Positions 26,536 to 35,805 are shown, counted from the first letter of the stretch. The stretch: 64,000 bases of DNA from an uncultured Collinsella sp. (GCA_900754445.1 CAAECW010000117.1:1-64000), one strand, 5' to 3'. Numbers and translations: made by a program. The notes: generated from the letters alone by a model not told the origin.

Positions 26536-27966
26536 TCAGGTGGTTGTCGGGACATAGGGATAGTATTCAAAGCGCAGTGTCATAAGCCGCTGCGGGGATT
26601 CAATAGCCGCGGCGATGATATTGGCATCGCGGGCACGATCAAACCCTTCGAGTTCGATCTGATACGAGACGTCTTGCATAATGTCCAGACGTCGCCAGGC
26701 TAGGAGTGTGTCACCATCGAATTCCAAGGTCTTGCCTCCGTCTGGAGCAACGGCGTATAGACGCAGCTTGGCGGTGGTTGCAGGGTCGACAACCGTGACC
26801 TTTTTAATTTCGTTTCGAGTATTCTTGGCGCCCAACAAGGTGAGCAGTGTTGGGGCCACGACCTCGCCCGATGGCAAAAAGACGACTTCGATGGATTCGG
26901 GAAATGCGATGATAGCCGACTTGCGGACGGGCTGATTGGCGGCGGCAACTTCGATGTTCGCAGCGTCGATGACCTCTGTGTGGTCGAGTGCGGCAAGCAC
27001 GCAACAGTTACCTTCATCGATCTCTTGAGGATCAGCAAGCCCCAGACTGTCCGCGAGCTCGGGATCGTTTGGATCGGCAGCGGGCTCATTCGGTGCTTCG
27101 AAAGAAGCTGGGGCGCTGTTTGTCGGCGACGGCGTGTCGCCCGCACCTGCTTCTTTATCCGCGCTCTCTTCTTGTATGGTTGCGTTGATGGGTTCGTCGT
27201 TTGAGGGGAGCGTCTTGGCGTCAAGCGCGGAGGGGAGAATTCCGATGGCTCCGGATCCGTTCCACTCCATTTCGAGAAGCGCCGGGTCGGCAAGAATGCG
27301 TTGCCTGCTTTGCGCGTGGGCATCGATTTCAATAGGGCCTGCCTCTATCCCTCGTGTAAGACTGAGTGATCCGGCTGGCTTCTCGAAATGAGCGTTTGTG
27401 TCTTTGGCGCTGACGGCGTAGAACAGCAGGGACGCTTCTCCCGCCGCGATGGCATCGGTGCCGGCTTTGGTCAGTCGCAACGATGCCGTGAATGAGAGGG
27501 TGGGCTGCGCATCGTCTGCATTCGCGGCGGCGCAGCCCAGACATATACCGCCTCCTTTCTCGAAAAACGTACCGTCGAAGGCGACCTTCGCTCCGTTCGC
27601 CGAGTCATCGACCGAAGCGATGTCGATGCGCAGCTCTAAATTGCATGGATCGCCATCCGCATCGAGCACAACCGAGCGCCACATGCAGACGGCGCACCCC
27701 GCCTGGGAGCCGTTTGCCTTGTTCGAACGATTGATATCCACGACTATCGAGCCGTCCGTATTACGACGAAGGCATCCCGAGGTTGAGATTGCGGCTTGTG
27801 CGATCGAAAAACGCTTACACGCAATGGCACTCGACGGATTTGGTGCGGAGCTTAGGGCTGCTGGTAAGGAGTCTGCCATGACGGGAGTCGCCCAGGCGGC
27901 GACGGGCGTTCCGGTTGCGAGCGCGCCGCAGAGTGCGACGACGGGCAAAAGGTTCTTTGATGCCAT
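26536..27966 (-). CDS. Secreted protein of unknown function
   Basis: A 476-residue product beginning with a Sec signal peptide (LLPVVALCGALATGTPVAAWA, likely cleavage around residues 25-31). The mature part has an N-terminal domain with several cysteines (GCAVCMW, ICLGCAAA) up to about residue 250. An acidic Glu/Asp/Pro/Ser-rich linker covers about 265-330, and a C-terminal beta-rich region ends at EYYPYVPTTT. No anchor or membrane helix is seen. It is the last gene of a run of surface-protein genes on the minus strand, starting 19 bases after the LAXTG gene. I do not recognise the family. Confidence 0.7.
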   Translation of the reverse strand: MASKNLLPVVALCGALATGTPVAAWATPVMADSLPAALSSAPNPSSAIACKRFSIAQAAISTSGCLRRNTDGSIVVDINRSNKANGSQAGCAVCMWRSVVLDADGDPCNLELRIDIASVDDSANGAKVAFDGTFFEKGGGICLGCAAANADDAQPTLSFTASLRLTKAGTDAIAAGEASLLFYAVSAKDTNAHFEKPAGSLSLTRGIEAGPIEIDAHAQSRQRILADPALLEMEWNGSGAIGILPSALDAKTLPSNDEPINATIQEESADKEAGAGDTPSPTNSAPASFEAPNEPAADPNDPELADSLGLADPQEIDEGNCCVLAALDHTEVIDAANIEVAAANQPVRKSAIIAFPESIEVVFLPSGEVVAPTLLTLLGAKNTRNEIKKVTVVDPATTAKLRLYAVAPDGGKTLEFDGDTLLAWRRLDIMQDVSYQIELEGFDRARDANIIAAAIESPQRLMTLRFEYYPYVPTTT

Positions 27967-27984
27967 GGGGTCTCCTTAGCTAAT

Positions 27985-28266
27985 TTAGTGCGGCCTGTCC
28001 GTGTTTTGTTTCTGGCTGCGTTTGATGTGCAGACCGAGGCCGGCGGTCCCCGCGCCTGCTGCTGCGGCGCCTGCTGCCAAGAGCCATCGTCTGTCGCCTG
28101 TCTGCGCCAACGGTTCCTCGCGGTCGCCGCGGTCGAGCTCCGAGAGGTCGACCGTCACTTGCGTGGCGGCCTGCGCCTGTTCTTGCTGGGCAAAGGCCAT
28201 GGCTGGCCCAAACGCTAGGATGCTGACGGCGGCGGCCAGGGCGACAGCCTTATGCCGTGTGCGCAC
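27985..28266 (-). CDS. Small LAXTG-type wall-anchored protein
   Basis: A 93-residue protein. The signal peptide (RTRHKAVALAAAVSILAFGPAMAFA) is followed by only about 30 exposed residues. Then comes a sorting signal: LAQTG, a hydrophobic stretch LLAAGAAAAGAGTAGLGL, and the positive tail KRSQK. LAXTG is the motif of actinobacterial class E sortases. The GTG at 28266 overlaps the preceding gene's end, giving a good signal-peptide n-region; a TTG at 28296 would add 10 residues. Its short exposed part suggests a base or tether for a neighbouring surface protein. Confidence 0.7.
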   Translation of the reverse strand: MRTRHKAVALAAAVSILAFGPAMAFAQQEQAQAATQVTVDLSELDRGDREEPLAQTGDRRWLLAAGAAAAGAGTAGLGLHIKRSQKQNTDRPH

Positions 28267-28849
28267 CGGGCTCGACCGTCCAGGTGATCGTTGCAACCTG
28301 ATCGCCTTCGCCGGTTACGCGGAAGATGTCGCGCGTGACGCGGGCGACGTTTCCGCTTGTCTTGAGCTTAATTTTGTCCTTGCCGCCGGCAATGCCCTGG
28401 TAGCCCATGTCGAAGGCTGCATTCTTGGAAAGATCGAGGCCCGTCCCCTGCGTTGCGGCGCTGGCGTTCTGGAGTGCGCCGTCGGGGCCGACCTTAAAGT
28501 CGATGGAGTTCTGTGCGGTTCCGGCTTTGGCGTCGGCAGCAATGGTCCAGGTGTTCATGGCGTCGATCTTCATGTTGGTGACATGGATGCCGTAGGCCGA
28601 ATGATTGTCGATGGTGGTCGCGTCTTCTGAGGGGCCCTGAAGCGTGCCGTCGGCCTTGGCGACGAAGGGAATAACCGTCGGAACTTTGAACTCAACGTTG
28701 TCGATCTCGGTCCTGACCATTACTTTCGTGGTTCCAACGCGCCCGGCTGCCATAGCTGGCGTCGGGGCGGCGCCCATTGCGAGCGCGAGCGCGAGCCCTG
28801 CGCCCACGACGAGCGCTCTGGCTCCGTTCATGTTCCTGGTGATGTCCAT
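28250..28849 (-). CDS. Secreted surface protein, unknown family
   Basis: A 199-residue product with a signal peptide ending in PTPAMA. The mature part (about 165 residues) is threonine/valine/asparagine-rich and looks all-beta, with VEFKVPTVIPFVAKADG, TTIDNHSAYGIHVTNM and a C-terminal ATITWTVEP. That pattern recalls WxL-like or other actinobacterial surface beta-sandwich proteins, but no family can be named. AAGGAA precedes the ATG. The next gene (LAXTG protein) overlaps its 3' end. Confidence 0.7.
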   Translation of the reverse strand: MDITRNMNGARALVVGAGLALALAMGAAPTPAMAAGRVGTTKVMVRTEIDNVEFKVPTVIPFVAKADGTLQGPSEDATTIDNHSAYGIHVTNMKIDAMNTWTIAADAKAGTAQNSIDFKVGPDGALQNASAATQGTGLDLSKNAAFDMGYQGIAGGKDKIKLKTSGNVARVTRDIFRVTGEGDQVATITWTVEPGAHTA

Positions 28850-28939
28850 GGTCGTTCCTTTCTATTCGCCGCGGGCCGTCCCCGCGATGATTGGACGAAT
28901 GCTGGTGAATTGCGTGCGGTGCCGCGTCGGCCGGAAAAG

Positions 28940-29449
28940 CTAGTTCTCGGCTTGCTCAACCCGCACCTTGACACGTGTCGGATTGCCGTGGGTGTCGTAG
29001 GTCTTGGCATCGAGTGCCTGAATCTCGATATATGCCTCGCCTTCTTGGATATCGCCGGCGGGGCAGGTCTCAACCGTCTTGCCGGCTTCGACCACACCGG
29101 ACTCATAGATGGTCTCGTCGTTTTGAATCACGCGGAAGCGCTGGGGAAACTTGTTGTCTTGGACGTTTTGCACGTTGACGCGCAGCTTGCCGCCTTCCTG
29201 CAACTGTGCGACCGGTGCGACCGAGATCGTCATCATGTTGTCACGGACGATGGCGTCGAGCTCATCCTGGATTTCTTGGCGCGATTTACCTTCTGCCGTC
29301 GTGACCGAGGCACCCGCTTCGGGCACGGGCTGCGACTGCCAGGCGTATAGCCCTACGGCGATGAGGGCGCAGACGATAGCCAGGCAGACAACGACGAGTT
29401 TCTTGCGACGCCCCAGTCCTGCAAGGCGGGGCGGCTTCTTCGCACTCAT
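28940..29449 (-). CDS. Membrane-anchored extracytoplasmic protein, unknown
   Basis: A 169-residue protein. A short basic cytoplasmic start (SAKKPPRLAGLGRRKK) leads into one transmembrane helix (LVVVCLAIVCALIAVGLYAW). The rest is an extracellular domain of about 130 residues with beta-strand character, for example GKLRVNVQNVQDNKF and AYIEIQALDAK. The start at 29449 overlaps the preceding gene's stop in ATGA, a strong coupling signal, and AAGGAC lies upstream. The family is unrecognised. Confidence 0.7.
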   Translation of the reverse strand: MSAKKPPRLAGLGRRKKLVVVCLAIVCALIAVGLYAWQSQPVPEAGASVTTAEGKSRQEIQDELDAIVRDNMMTISVAPVAQLQEGGKLRVNVQNVQDNKFPQRFRVIQNDETIYESGVVEAGKTVETCPAGDIQEGEAYIEIQALDAKTYDTHGNPTRVKVRVEQAEN

Positions 29450-29742
29450 GCGGCGTCCTTGGTGGTGTAGACGCGTGCGAACGTGGACGGGTCCGCTCCA
29501 AAGAGCATGTGAAGCATCAGGCGGCGCGAGTAGATGAGCTCGTCGAAGTCGTGAGGGAGCTCGATATTGTGGATGCGCGCGATGTGGTGGGCGAGCGCCG
29601 AGAACGACTCGGGGTCGCAGATAACATCGGTGGTGACGTGGTAGACCGTCGTATCGGGGAACGCCTCTTCGTCGAAAGGCAGGAGATAGGGATCGTCGTC
29701 GACCTCGATGGCGACGCCGTACTGGGGCCAGTAATATGCCAT
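29446..29742 (-). CDS. Conserved-looking small protein, unknown function
   Basis: A 98-residue protein without signal peptide or membrane helix. The sequence includes YYWPQYGVAIEVDDDPYLLP, HHIARIHNIELPHDF and RRLMLHMLFG. The VAIEVDDDP stretch faintly recalls the core strand of DUF559/Vsr-type endonuclease folds, but the resemblance is too weak to assign. GGAGG lies before the ATG. It is the first gene of the surface-protein operon and is translationally coupled to the membrane-anchored gene that follows. Upstream, 29743-30088 is an AT-rich divergent promoter region. Confidence 0.6.
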   Translation of the reverse strand: MAYYWPQYGVAIEVDDDPYLLPFDEEAFPDTTVYHVTTDVICDPESFSALAHHIARIHNIELPHDFDELIYSRRLMLHMLFGADPSTFARVYTTKDAA

Positions 29743-30088
29743 GGGAACCTCCCTGCTTCTGGGGCCAAAACTTCCATTGGTTTTGGCTGTTGATGCCGAC
29801 CGTATCAGTCACTACTTGACCAATTGCTGACCAAATGCTTGACGGATTGACATCTCCGCAGGTAAAAGATGGTAAAAATTACTTCAACTTTTTTCGAGCG
29901 ACAATTGCGTGGTCGCTGGCGGTAAAGCGACATGTGTCAAAAGCATCGTCTGCCGAGGAAACCTTGCCGCTCGCCGAATTGCACGAACGTAAAAATCGCC
30001 AATTATGGAGACGGTCTCGAACACGTCGACGAAACGATGCGGTAACATCTCCCTGCAAACACTGTAGTTAGCTAAAGGGGGAGTTCGC

Positions 30089-31696
30089 GTGTCTGCAACC
30101 ATCAAACCCTTCACCGACGAGTTCGAGGAGTATGGTCGCGATGAGTCTCGCGCATCGGGCGAGGCCTCGAGCATCTCGTTTCCGACAACGGAGGACGAGG
30201 TCCGCGCCATTTTGAAAAAGCTCCATGCCGAGCGTGTCCCGGTGACGGTTCAGGGCGCCCGGACCGGTCTTGCCGCCGGCGCCGTGCCTCATGGCGGTCA
30301 CATTCTCAATACTTCCCGCATGAATCGCTACCTAGGCATTCGCCGCGATGAGCAGGGCCGCTTTCTTTTGCGTGTGGCGCCCGGCGTCGTGCTGTCCGAG
30401 CTGCGCAAGCAGCTGGGCAAGAAAGTGTTGCCGACTGCCGGCTGGGACCAGGCATCGCTTGAGGTCTACGAGGAGTTCCAGGAAGCTCCCGAGCAATTCT
30501 TTCCCACCGATCCCACCGAGGCATCTGCCTGCCTGGGCGGCATGGCGGCATGCAACGCTTCCGGCGCCCGTAGCTACGCTTACGGCCCCATGCGCCCTCA
30601 CGTCACGGGCCTTCATGTCGCGCTGACCGATGGCGACCTGCTCGAGCTTCACCGTGGCGAGGTTTTTGCACGGGGTCGTTGCCTTTCGCTCGTCACGGTG
30701 CAGGGCCGTACGCTCGAGCTCGACCTTCCCGATTACACCATGCCCAAGACCAAAAATGCTTCGGGCTATTTCGTCGCTGACGATATGGATGCCATCGATC
30801 TGTTTATCGGTGCGTGTGGCACACTCGGCGTCATCACCGAGCTCGAGATCGCCCTGCAGTCGGCGCCTGCGGTCGTTTGGGGCGTGAGCTGCTTCTTTGA
30901 CAGCGAAGACAAGGCCGTGTCCTTCACCGATTCTGTGCGTCCTGTCCTATCCCACGCGGCCGCCATCGAATATTTCGATGCGGGAGCCCTGGATATCCTG
31001 CGTCGTCAGCGCGAGCAGTCGACCGCGTTCGCCTCGCTGCCGGCGCTCGACAAAGACGCCAAGGTCTGTGTTTACGTGGAGCTCGACTGCGACGATGAAG
31101 CCCAGGCGACAGAGGAGCTGTATCACTTGGGGTGGGTACTAGAGCTTGCGGGCGGTAGCGACGATGCGACATGGGTCGCGCGCACCGAGGTCGATCGCGA
31201 GTGCCAGCGATTCTTCCGCCATGCGGTGCCCGAGAGCGTCAACATGCTCATCGACGAGCGTCGCCACACGGATCCCACCATCACCAAACTGGGCTCGGAC
31301 ATGTCGGTGCCCAACGCACGCTTGGCCGATGTCATCGCCCTTTATCGCCGCACGTTGGCCGAAAGTGGGCTTGAATCTGCCGCCTGGGGGCACATCGGTA
31401 ACAACCATCTGCATGTGAACATTCTGCCGCGCGATATGCAGGATTACCGACGCGGCGGAGAACTCTTTGCTCAGTGGGCTTCCGAGGTCACGGCCATGGG
31501 CGGTGCCGTCTCCGCCGAACACGGCGTCGGCAAGATCAAGGCGGGCTTCTTGGAGACGATGTACGGTCACGAGGCCATGGTCGAGTCGGCGCGGCTCAAG
31601 CTCCAGCTCGATCCTGCCGGGCAGATGGGTCGCGGCAACCTGTTTTCGGAGAAGCTCTTGGATGAGCTCGTCCAGAAAGGGGGCGCGTGCAGATGA
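30089..31696 (+). CDS. FAD-binding D-lactate dehydrogenase (LctD/GlcD type)
   Basis: A 535-residue FAD-linked oxidoreductase of the GlcD/LctD family. The FAD_binding_4 domain is in the N-terminal half (VPVTVQGARTGLAAGAVP, GGMAACNASGARSYAYGP), and the FAD-oxidase C-terminal domain holds the metal-binding motif WGHIGNNHLHVNILP and SAEHGVGKIK. GTG 30089 follows AAAGGGGGA. The next two genes encode EtfB and a ferredoxin-EtfA, overlapping in ATGA, which is the gene set of electron-bifurcating lactate dehydrogenases. It is somewhat longer than the typical LctD (about 470 residues). The substrate could also be glycolate or another 2-hydroxy acid. Confidence 0.85.
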   Translation: MSATIKPFTDEFEEYGRDESRASGEASSISFPTTEDEVRAILKKLHAERVPVTVQGARTGLAAGAVPHGGHILNTSRMNRYLGIRRDEQGRFLLRVAPGVVLSELRKQLGKKVLPTAGWDQASLEVYEEFQEAPEQFFPTDPTEASACLGGMAACNASGARSYAYGPMRPHVTGLHVALTDGDLLELHRGEVFARGRCLSLVTVQGRTLELDLPDYTMPKTKNASGYFVADDMDAIDLFIGACGTLGVITELEIALQSAPAVVWGVSCFFDSEDKAVSFTDSVRPVLSHAAAIEYFDAGALDILRRQREQSTAFASLPALDKDAKVCVYVELDCDDEAQATEELYHLGWVLELAGGSDDATWVARTEVDRECQRFFRHAVPESVNMLIDERRHTDPTITKLGSDMSVPNARLADVIALYRRTLAESGLESAAWGHIGNNHLHVNILPRDMQDYRRGGELFAQWASEVTAMGGAVSAEHGVGKIKAGFLETMYGHEAMVESARLKLQLDPAGQMGRGNLFSEKLLDELVQKGGACR

Positions 31697-32508
31697 GCGA
31701 TTTCCATATGGTGGTGTGCGTCAAGGCGGTGCCGGGCAGCACCGAGGTCAAGATGGACCCCAAGACCAATACCATCGTGCGCGATGGCAAGCAGGCGGTC
31801 ATTAATCCCTTTGACGCGAGCGCTTTGGAATGCGCGCTGGCGCTGAAGGACGACTTTATCGGCTTTGGCATGGACGTGCGCGTAACGGTGGTGTCGATGG
31901 GCATCCCCGCGACCGAATCGCTATTGCGCGACTGCATCGCCCGAGGCGCCGATGACGCACTGCTGCTGACCGATCGCGCCTTTGCAGGTGCCGATACCCT
32001 GGCAACCACCTATGCCCTCAAGTGCGGCATCGAGGCGCTCGACGAGGACTTCGACCTGCTCATCTGCGGCAAGATGGCGGTGGACGGCGATACAGCCCAG
32101 ATTGGTCCCGAGCTTGCCGGTGCCTTTGAGATTCCCTGCGTGACCGACGTGAGCTGCGTGCAGAGCGCGGGCTTTACGACCTGTGGTTCACTGGCGCTTA
32201 TTCACGGCTGCGATGCCGGCGAGGAGACGGTCTATCTTGAGATGCCGTGTGCGATGACGACCGCCAAGGAGATTGGCCAACTGCGCATGCCGAGCATTGC
32301 CGGTATTCGTGCAGCCGAGGAGGCGGACGTGCTCGTGGTCAACGCTGCCGACGTGAACGCCGACCCCGCGCGCTGCGGCCTTGCCGGCTCACCGACACAG
32401 GTCGTGCGATCGTTTGTGCCCGACCGCGACCAAACGTGCGAGGCCGTTGACGGAACGGCGTCCGAGCAGGCGGCGAAACTTGCCAAGATTATCGAGGGGA
32501 TGGCATAG
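31693..32508 (+). CDS. etfB: Electron transfer flavoprotein beta subunit
   Basis: A 271-residue EtfB. The AMP/FAD-binding family features are visible: MVVCVKAVPGSTEVK at the start, NPFDASALECALALKD, GADDALLLTD, LICGKMAVDGDTAQIGPELA and the C-terminal MPCAMTTAKEIGQLRMPS. The ATG at 31693 overlaps the dehydrogenase stop (ATGA), so coupling is expected. With the downstream EtfA it forms a heterodimer that would couple lactate oxidation to NAD+ and ferredoxin. Confidence 0.92.
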   Translation: MSDFHMVVCVKAVPGSTEVKMDPKTNTIVRDGKQAVINPFDASALECALALKDDFIGFGMDVRVTVVSMGIPATESLLRDCIARGADDALLLTDRAFAGADTLATTYALKCGIEALDEDFDLLICGKMAVDGDTAQIGPELAGAFEIPCVTDVSCVQSAGFTTCGSLALIHGCDAGEETVYLEMPCAMTTAKEIGQLRMPSIAGIRAAEEADVLVVNAADVNADPARCGLAGSPTQVVRSFVPDRDQTCEAVDGTASEQAAKLAKIIEGMA

Positions 32509-33714
32509 ATGAGCGGACTGATTATCGATAGCGAAGCCTGTATCGGCTGCGGTCGCTGCGTTCGCGCCTGTGCCTCGGGCGGCATCGTAGTGGAAGGCGA
32601 GCGGCCCAACCGTTGCGCCCGCGTAACCGACGGCTGCATCCTATGCGGCGGGTGCGTCGACGCCTGCCCTGTCAACGCTATCTCGATCGAGCGTGACGAG
32701 GCCGCTGGCGCGGTGGACCTTGATGCATATCGAGACATTTGGGTATTCGTGCAGACCGACGAGCACGATACGGTGACTCCCGTTGCCTATGAGCTCATGA
32801 GCAAGGGCCGCGAGCTTGCCGATGTCCGTGGTTGCCGTCTGGTGGCATTGGCTGGTATGAGCCCCGAGAGCTCGCTCAAGGACCTGGAGTATCTGGTTTG
32901 CGCCGGTGCAGACGAGGTCCTGGTCTGCCGTGACGAGCGCCTGCGTCAGAACGACGCGGAGGTCTATGCTCGCCTCATCTGCGATTTGGTAGCCGAGCGC
33001 AAGCCCGAGGCCATTCTGTACGGTGCGACCGCCTTTGGCCGCGAGCTGGCGCCTGGCGTTGCCGTACGCCTGCAGACGGGCCTTACGGCCGACTGCACCG
33101 TGCTTTCGATGGATGCGGAAACGGGCCTGCTGCAGCAGACGCGCCCGGCGTTTGGCGGCAACTTGATGGCCACCATCATTTGCCCCAACCACCGTCCTCA
33201 GATGGCAACGGTGCGCCCCGGCATCTTTAGGGAGCCCGAGTTTGACTACAGCCGCTCTGGCACGATTACCCGGGTATCGCTTGCGGAAGACACCAAGGCT
33301 CGTGTCGAGATCTCGATTCCCGCCGAGGAGTGGGGGCAGCAGGCTTCGATCGCCGATGCCGAGCGCCTGGTCGTGGTGGGTCGCGGCATTGGTTCCAAGA
33401 AAACCCTGCCGCTGATGCGAAAACTCGCCGGGGCTCTGGGAGCCGAGCTTGGCTGCACGCGACCTGTCGTGGAGGCCGGCTGGTTGGAGTATCGCCATCA
33501 GATTGGCCAGACGGGCGTATCGGTTGCGCCTAAGCTTCTCGTGAGTATCGGTGTTTCGGGCGCCATTCAGCATCTTGCCGGCATCGGTGGGGCGGAGTGC
33601 ATTATCGCCGTCAACGAGGACCCGGATGCCCCCATCTTTGGTGCTGCCCAGTACAAGGTTGTCGGCGATGCCGTCGAGGTCGTCGAGGAGCTGCTGGCCC
33701 AGCTTGAGCGCTAG
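32509..33714 (+). CDS. etfA: EtfA with N-terminal 2[4Fe-4S] ferredoxin domain
   Basis: A 401-residue protein. Two 4Fe-4S clusters are indicated by Cys11/14/17/21 and Cys43/46/49/53, followed by the EtfA core (YGATAFGRELAPGVAVRL, ADCTVLSMD, FGGNLMATIICPNHRPQMATVRPG) and the FAD-binding C-terminal domain (VVGRGIGSKKTLP, GQTGVSVAPKLLVSIGVSGAIQH). The ferredoxin-fused form matches LctC of Acetobacterium-type bifurcating lactate dehydrogenase. It begins 1 base after the etfB stop. Its 3' end overlaps the convergent HD gene by 4 bases. Confidence 0.92.
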   Translation: MSGLIIDSEACIGCGRCVRACASGGIVVEGERPNRCARVTDGCILCGGCVDACPVNAISIERDEAAGAVDLDAYRDIWVFVQTDEHDTVTPVAYELMSKGRELADVRGCRLVALAGMSPESSLKDLEYLVCAGADEVLVCRDERLRQNDAEVYARLICDLVAERKPEAILYGATAFGRELAPGVAVRLQTGLTADCTVLSMDAETGLLQQTRPAFGGNLMATIICPNHRPQMATVRPGIFREPEFDYSRSGTITRVSLAEDTKARVEISIPAEEWGQQASIADAERLVVVGRGIGSKKTLPLMRKLAGALGAELGCTRPVVEAGWLEYRHQIGQTGVSVAPKLLVSIGVSGAIQHLAGIGGAECIIAVNEDPDAPIFGAAQYKVVGDAVEVVEELLAQLER

Positions 33715-34523
33715 GCGCGCGCCAGCCAGTCGCGCATCTCGTCCTTTAGACGCTCCCAGGTCGCTTGCGTGGCGGGATCGGCAAAGGGGCGCGTAATGCC
33801 AAAGGGCGCGTCGAGCAGGCGGTAGATATCGCCCTGCTCGCGCGCCAGCGCGCGGCTCGCTGGATAGACGAGCTCAAACATAAAGCAGATGAGCCCCACC
33901 AGGTAGTCGGCGGCCTCGTCGCGTTCGTCGCGTGCAACGCAGCGGTGCTCGTCAAAGGCGGTAAGCGCCGGTGTCGAGAACCGGCTGGCGAGAAACGTGT
34001 CCTCATCCACCTTGAGGATAGTGTCGACGGTGCTGTCGGCGATGGTGCGCATAATGTCGATCTTGTCGCCATCGCGTACGATATCGCAGAAGCACCGTGT
34101 ACGCTCGTCGAGTTGTGCCGGCAGGCGAAAGTCGCTGTGATAGGCAATGCTCGCTCGGATGAGCTCATCTTCTGCCGGGTCATCGATAAAGTCGCGGATG
34201 CTCGTTACAGCGGGCACATCGGCGGGGCTCTCGCCAAAGAGGACCTCGACGCCCAACGCCGCATGGCTCATGCTCTCAGCATCCTTAAACGTGTCCCAGC
34301 GCCGCAGCTGCTCAAAGCGGCCCATATCGTGCAGCAGGCCGCAAAGCCAGGCCAGGTCAATATCCTCTGTCGACCAGCCCTGCTCACGCGCCACGGCATC
34401 ACATGCCTCGGCAACGTGGTACGTATGCTCGATTTTGAGTGCGATGCGCGGATTGGCGGCATCGTAAGCATCGGTATAGCGTTTGAAGGCCGCGGTCGCC
34501 CGGCCCCGATCGATAGCTGTCAT
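33711..34523 (-). CDS. HD-domain metal-dependent phosphohydrolase
   Basis: A 270-residue protein. The HD motifs are His33/His36 in IEHTYHVAEA, His65-Asp66 in GLLHDMGRFEQ, a later His in SHAALG and Asp in IVRDGDKIDIM. These coordinate metals in HD hydrolases acting on nucleotides or phosphoesters. AGGAAGTC precedes the ATG. It is convergent with etfA, overlapping by 4 bases, so it is unlikely to be part of the same operon. The substrate is unknown. Confidence 0.85.
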   Translation of the reverse strand: MTAIDRGRATAAFKRYTDAYDAANPRIALKIEHTYHVAEACDAVAREQGWSTEDIDLAWLCGLLHDMGRFEQLRRWDTFKDAESMSHAALGVEVLFGESPADVPAVTSIRDFIDDPAEDELIRASIAYHSDFRLPAQLDERTRCFCDIVRDGDKIDIMRTIADSTVDTILKVDEDTFLASRFSTPALTAFDEHRCVARDERDEAADYLVGLICFMFELVYPASRALAREQGDIYRLLDAPFGITRPFADPATQATWERLKDEMRDWLARA

Positions 34524-34649
34524 AATGACTTCCTAAAAAGCTGTGTCTTTCGATCCGGTGGCAATTGTAGGTGAACTCGGTTGCTGTCGGATGATGATTC
34601 TGCCGTATCGCTACATGCGGCTCGGAGACCTTGTCAGGATGAGAAGCGT

Positions 34650-35342
34650 ATGGTGCTCAAAATCGTTAGAACCGTCTGGCCGGTGATGCTTACCTATGTT
34701 GCAATAGGCGCGCCGTGCGGAATGATCATGGGGCAGACGGGAATGGAGCCCTGGATGGTCTTTGCCCTGAGCAGCACGTTTGTGACGGGCAGCGGCCAGT
34801 TTATGATCTGCAATCTTTGGCTGGCGGGCGTACCGGCACCTTCGATTATCGCGAGCGTTGCCGCCATCTCCTCGCGTTTTGCGCTTTACTCGGCATCGAT
34901 CGCGCCGCATCTGACGGGTGCCTCGAAGCGTCAGACGCTGGCTGTTGCCGCGACACTTACCGAGGAGGCATATGGCATCTCGCTTGCCAAGTTGGTTGAA
35001 GGGGAGGATTGGGGCCCGCGCGAGTCCTTTGTGCTCAACGTGATCCTCATCGCAACATGGGGCGTTTCGTGTACGATGGGCGCCATCGTCGGCGCCGTTG
35101 TCGATGTTCCCACCGCCATTGCAGCCTTTGTCTGCACCTCGCTCTTTATCTGCCTGCTCTTTTCGCAGCGGCTGTCGCGCGGCAACGTTGTCGCGGCGGT
35201 TTCGGGCGCGGTGTCCGTCGCCGTATGCAAGTTCTTGGGCCTCGTGAATATTGCCGTGCCGGCAAGCGTCGTGGCCGGCATTGCCATTGCGTTGGCGTGC
35301 GATGCAGTATTTGACGGAAGAGGTGCCCGCGATGCCCGTTAA
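34650..35342 (+). CDS. azlC: AzlC family branched-chain amino acid exporter, large subunit
   Basis: A 230-residue integral membrane protein with about seven helices. Family motifs include YVAIGAPCGMIMGQTG, STFVTGSGQFM, ISSRFALYSASIAPHL and LTEEAYGIS. AzlCD pairs export branched-chain amino acids and analogues. ATG 34650 with AGGATGAGAAG upstream is preferred over a start 23 codons earlier. The azlD gene overlaps its 3' end by 11 bases. Confidence 0.88.
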   Translation: MVLKIVRTVWPVMLTYVAIGAPCGMIMGQTGMEPWMVFALSSTFVTGSGQFMICNLWLAGVPAPSIIASVAAISSRFALYSASIAPHLTGASKRQTLAVAATLTEEAYGISLAKLVEGEDWGPRESFVLNVILIATWGVSCTMGAIVGAVVDVPTAIAAFVCTSLFICLLFSQRLSRGNVVAAVSGAVSVAVCKFLGLVNIAVPASVVAGIAIALACDAVFDGRGARDAR

Positions 35343-35655
35343 CGAGTTCTTGGTTCTGTGGCTGTCGTCGTGGGCTGCTATCGCGTTCTTTCGCATCGCG
35401 CCGGCGTTCGCCTTGCGCGGGCGGACCCTGTCGCCCCGCATTACCGAGGCCCTGGGCTATATCCCGCCCGCTGCCTTTGCCGCGCTGGTCGCCAACGACT
35501 TGGTGAGCCCCGGCGCGTTCGACGCGGGACTCTGGCCTGCCTTGGTTCCCTGGATTGCGGCCGTCGGCGTCGTGGTCGTGGCGGTCAAGACAAAATCGAT
35601 GCTGTGGTGCTGCGTCTCGGGCATCGTACTCTATATTGTCTTGAGCCTTATATAG
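35332..35655 (+). CDS. azlD: AzlD-type small subunit of branched-chain amino acid exporter
   Basis: A 107-residue membrane protein with about four helices. RIAPAFALRGR, ALGYIPPAAFAALVAND and SMLWCCVSGIVLYIVLS match the AzlD family. It starts inside the azlC stop region, so translation is coupled. Partner of AzlC in export. Confidence 0.85.
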   Translation: MPVNEFLVLWLSSWAAIAFFRIAPAFALRGRTLSPRITEALGYIPPAAFAALVANDLVSPGAFDAGLWPALVPWIAAVGVVVVAVKTKSMLWCCVSGIVLYIVLSLI

Positions 35656-35805
35656 GGGTGGCGTCGCGGGCGCCGAATCTCGTTCCATCCCAACTTGTCG
35701 GATTTTTCACCGAGCTGGTCTATTTCTTCTGGTACCATGGTCAAACTTTACTGTAGCAAAGCGTGACGTGGGCTTTTGTTCTGCGTCAGCGGAAATGGGG
35801 GTTTC

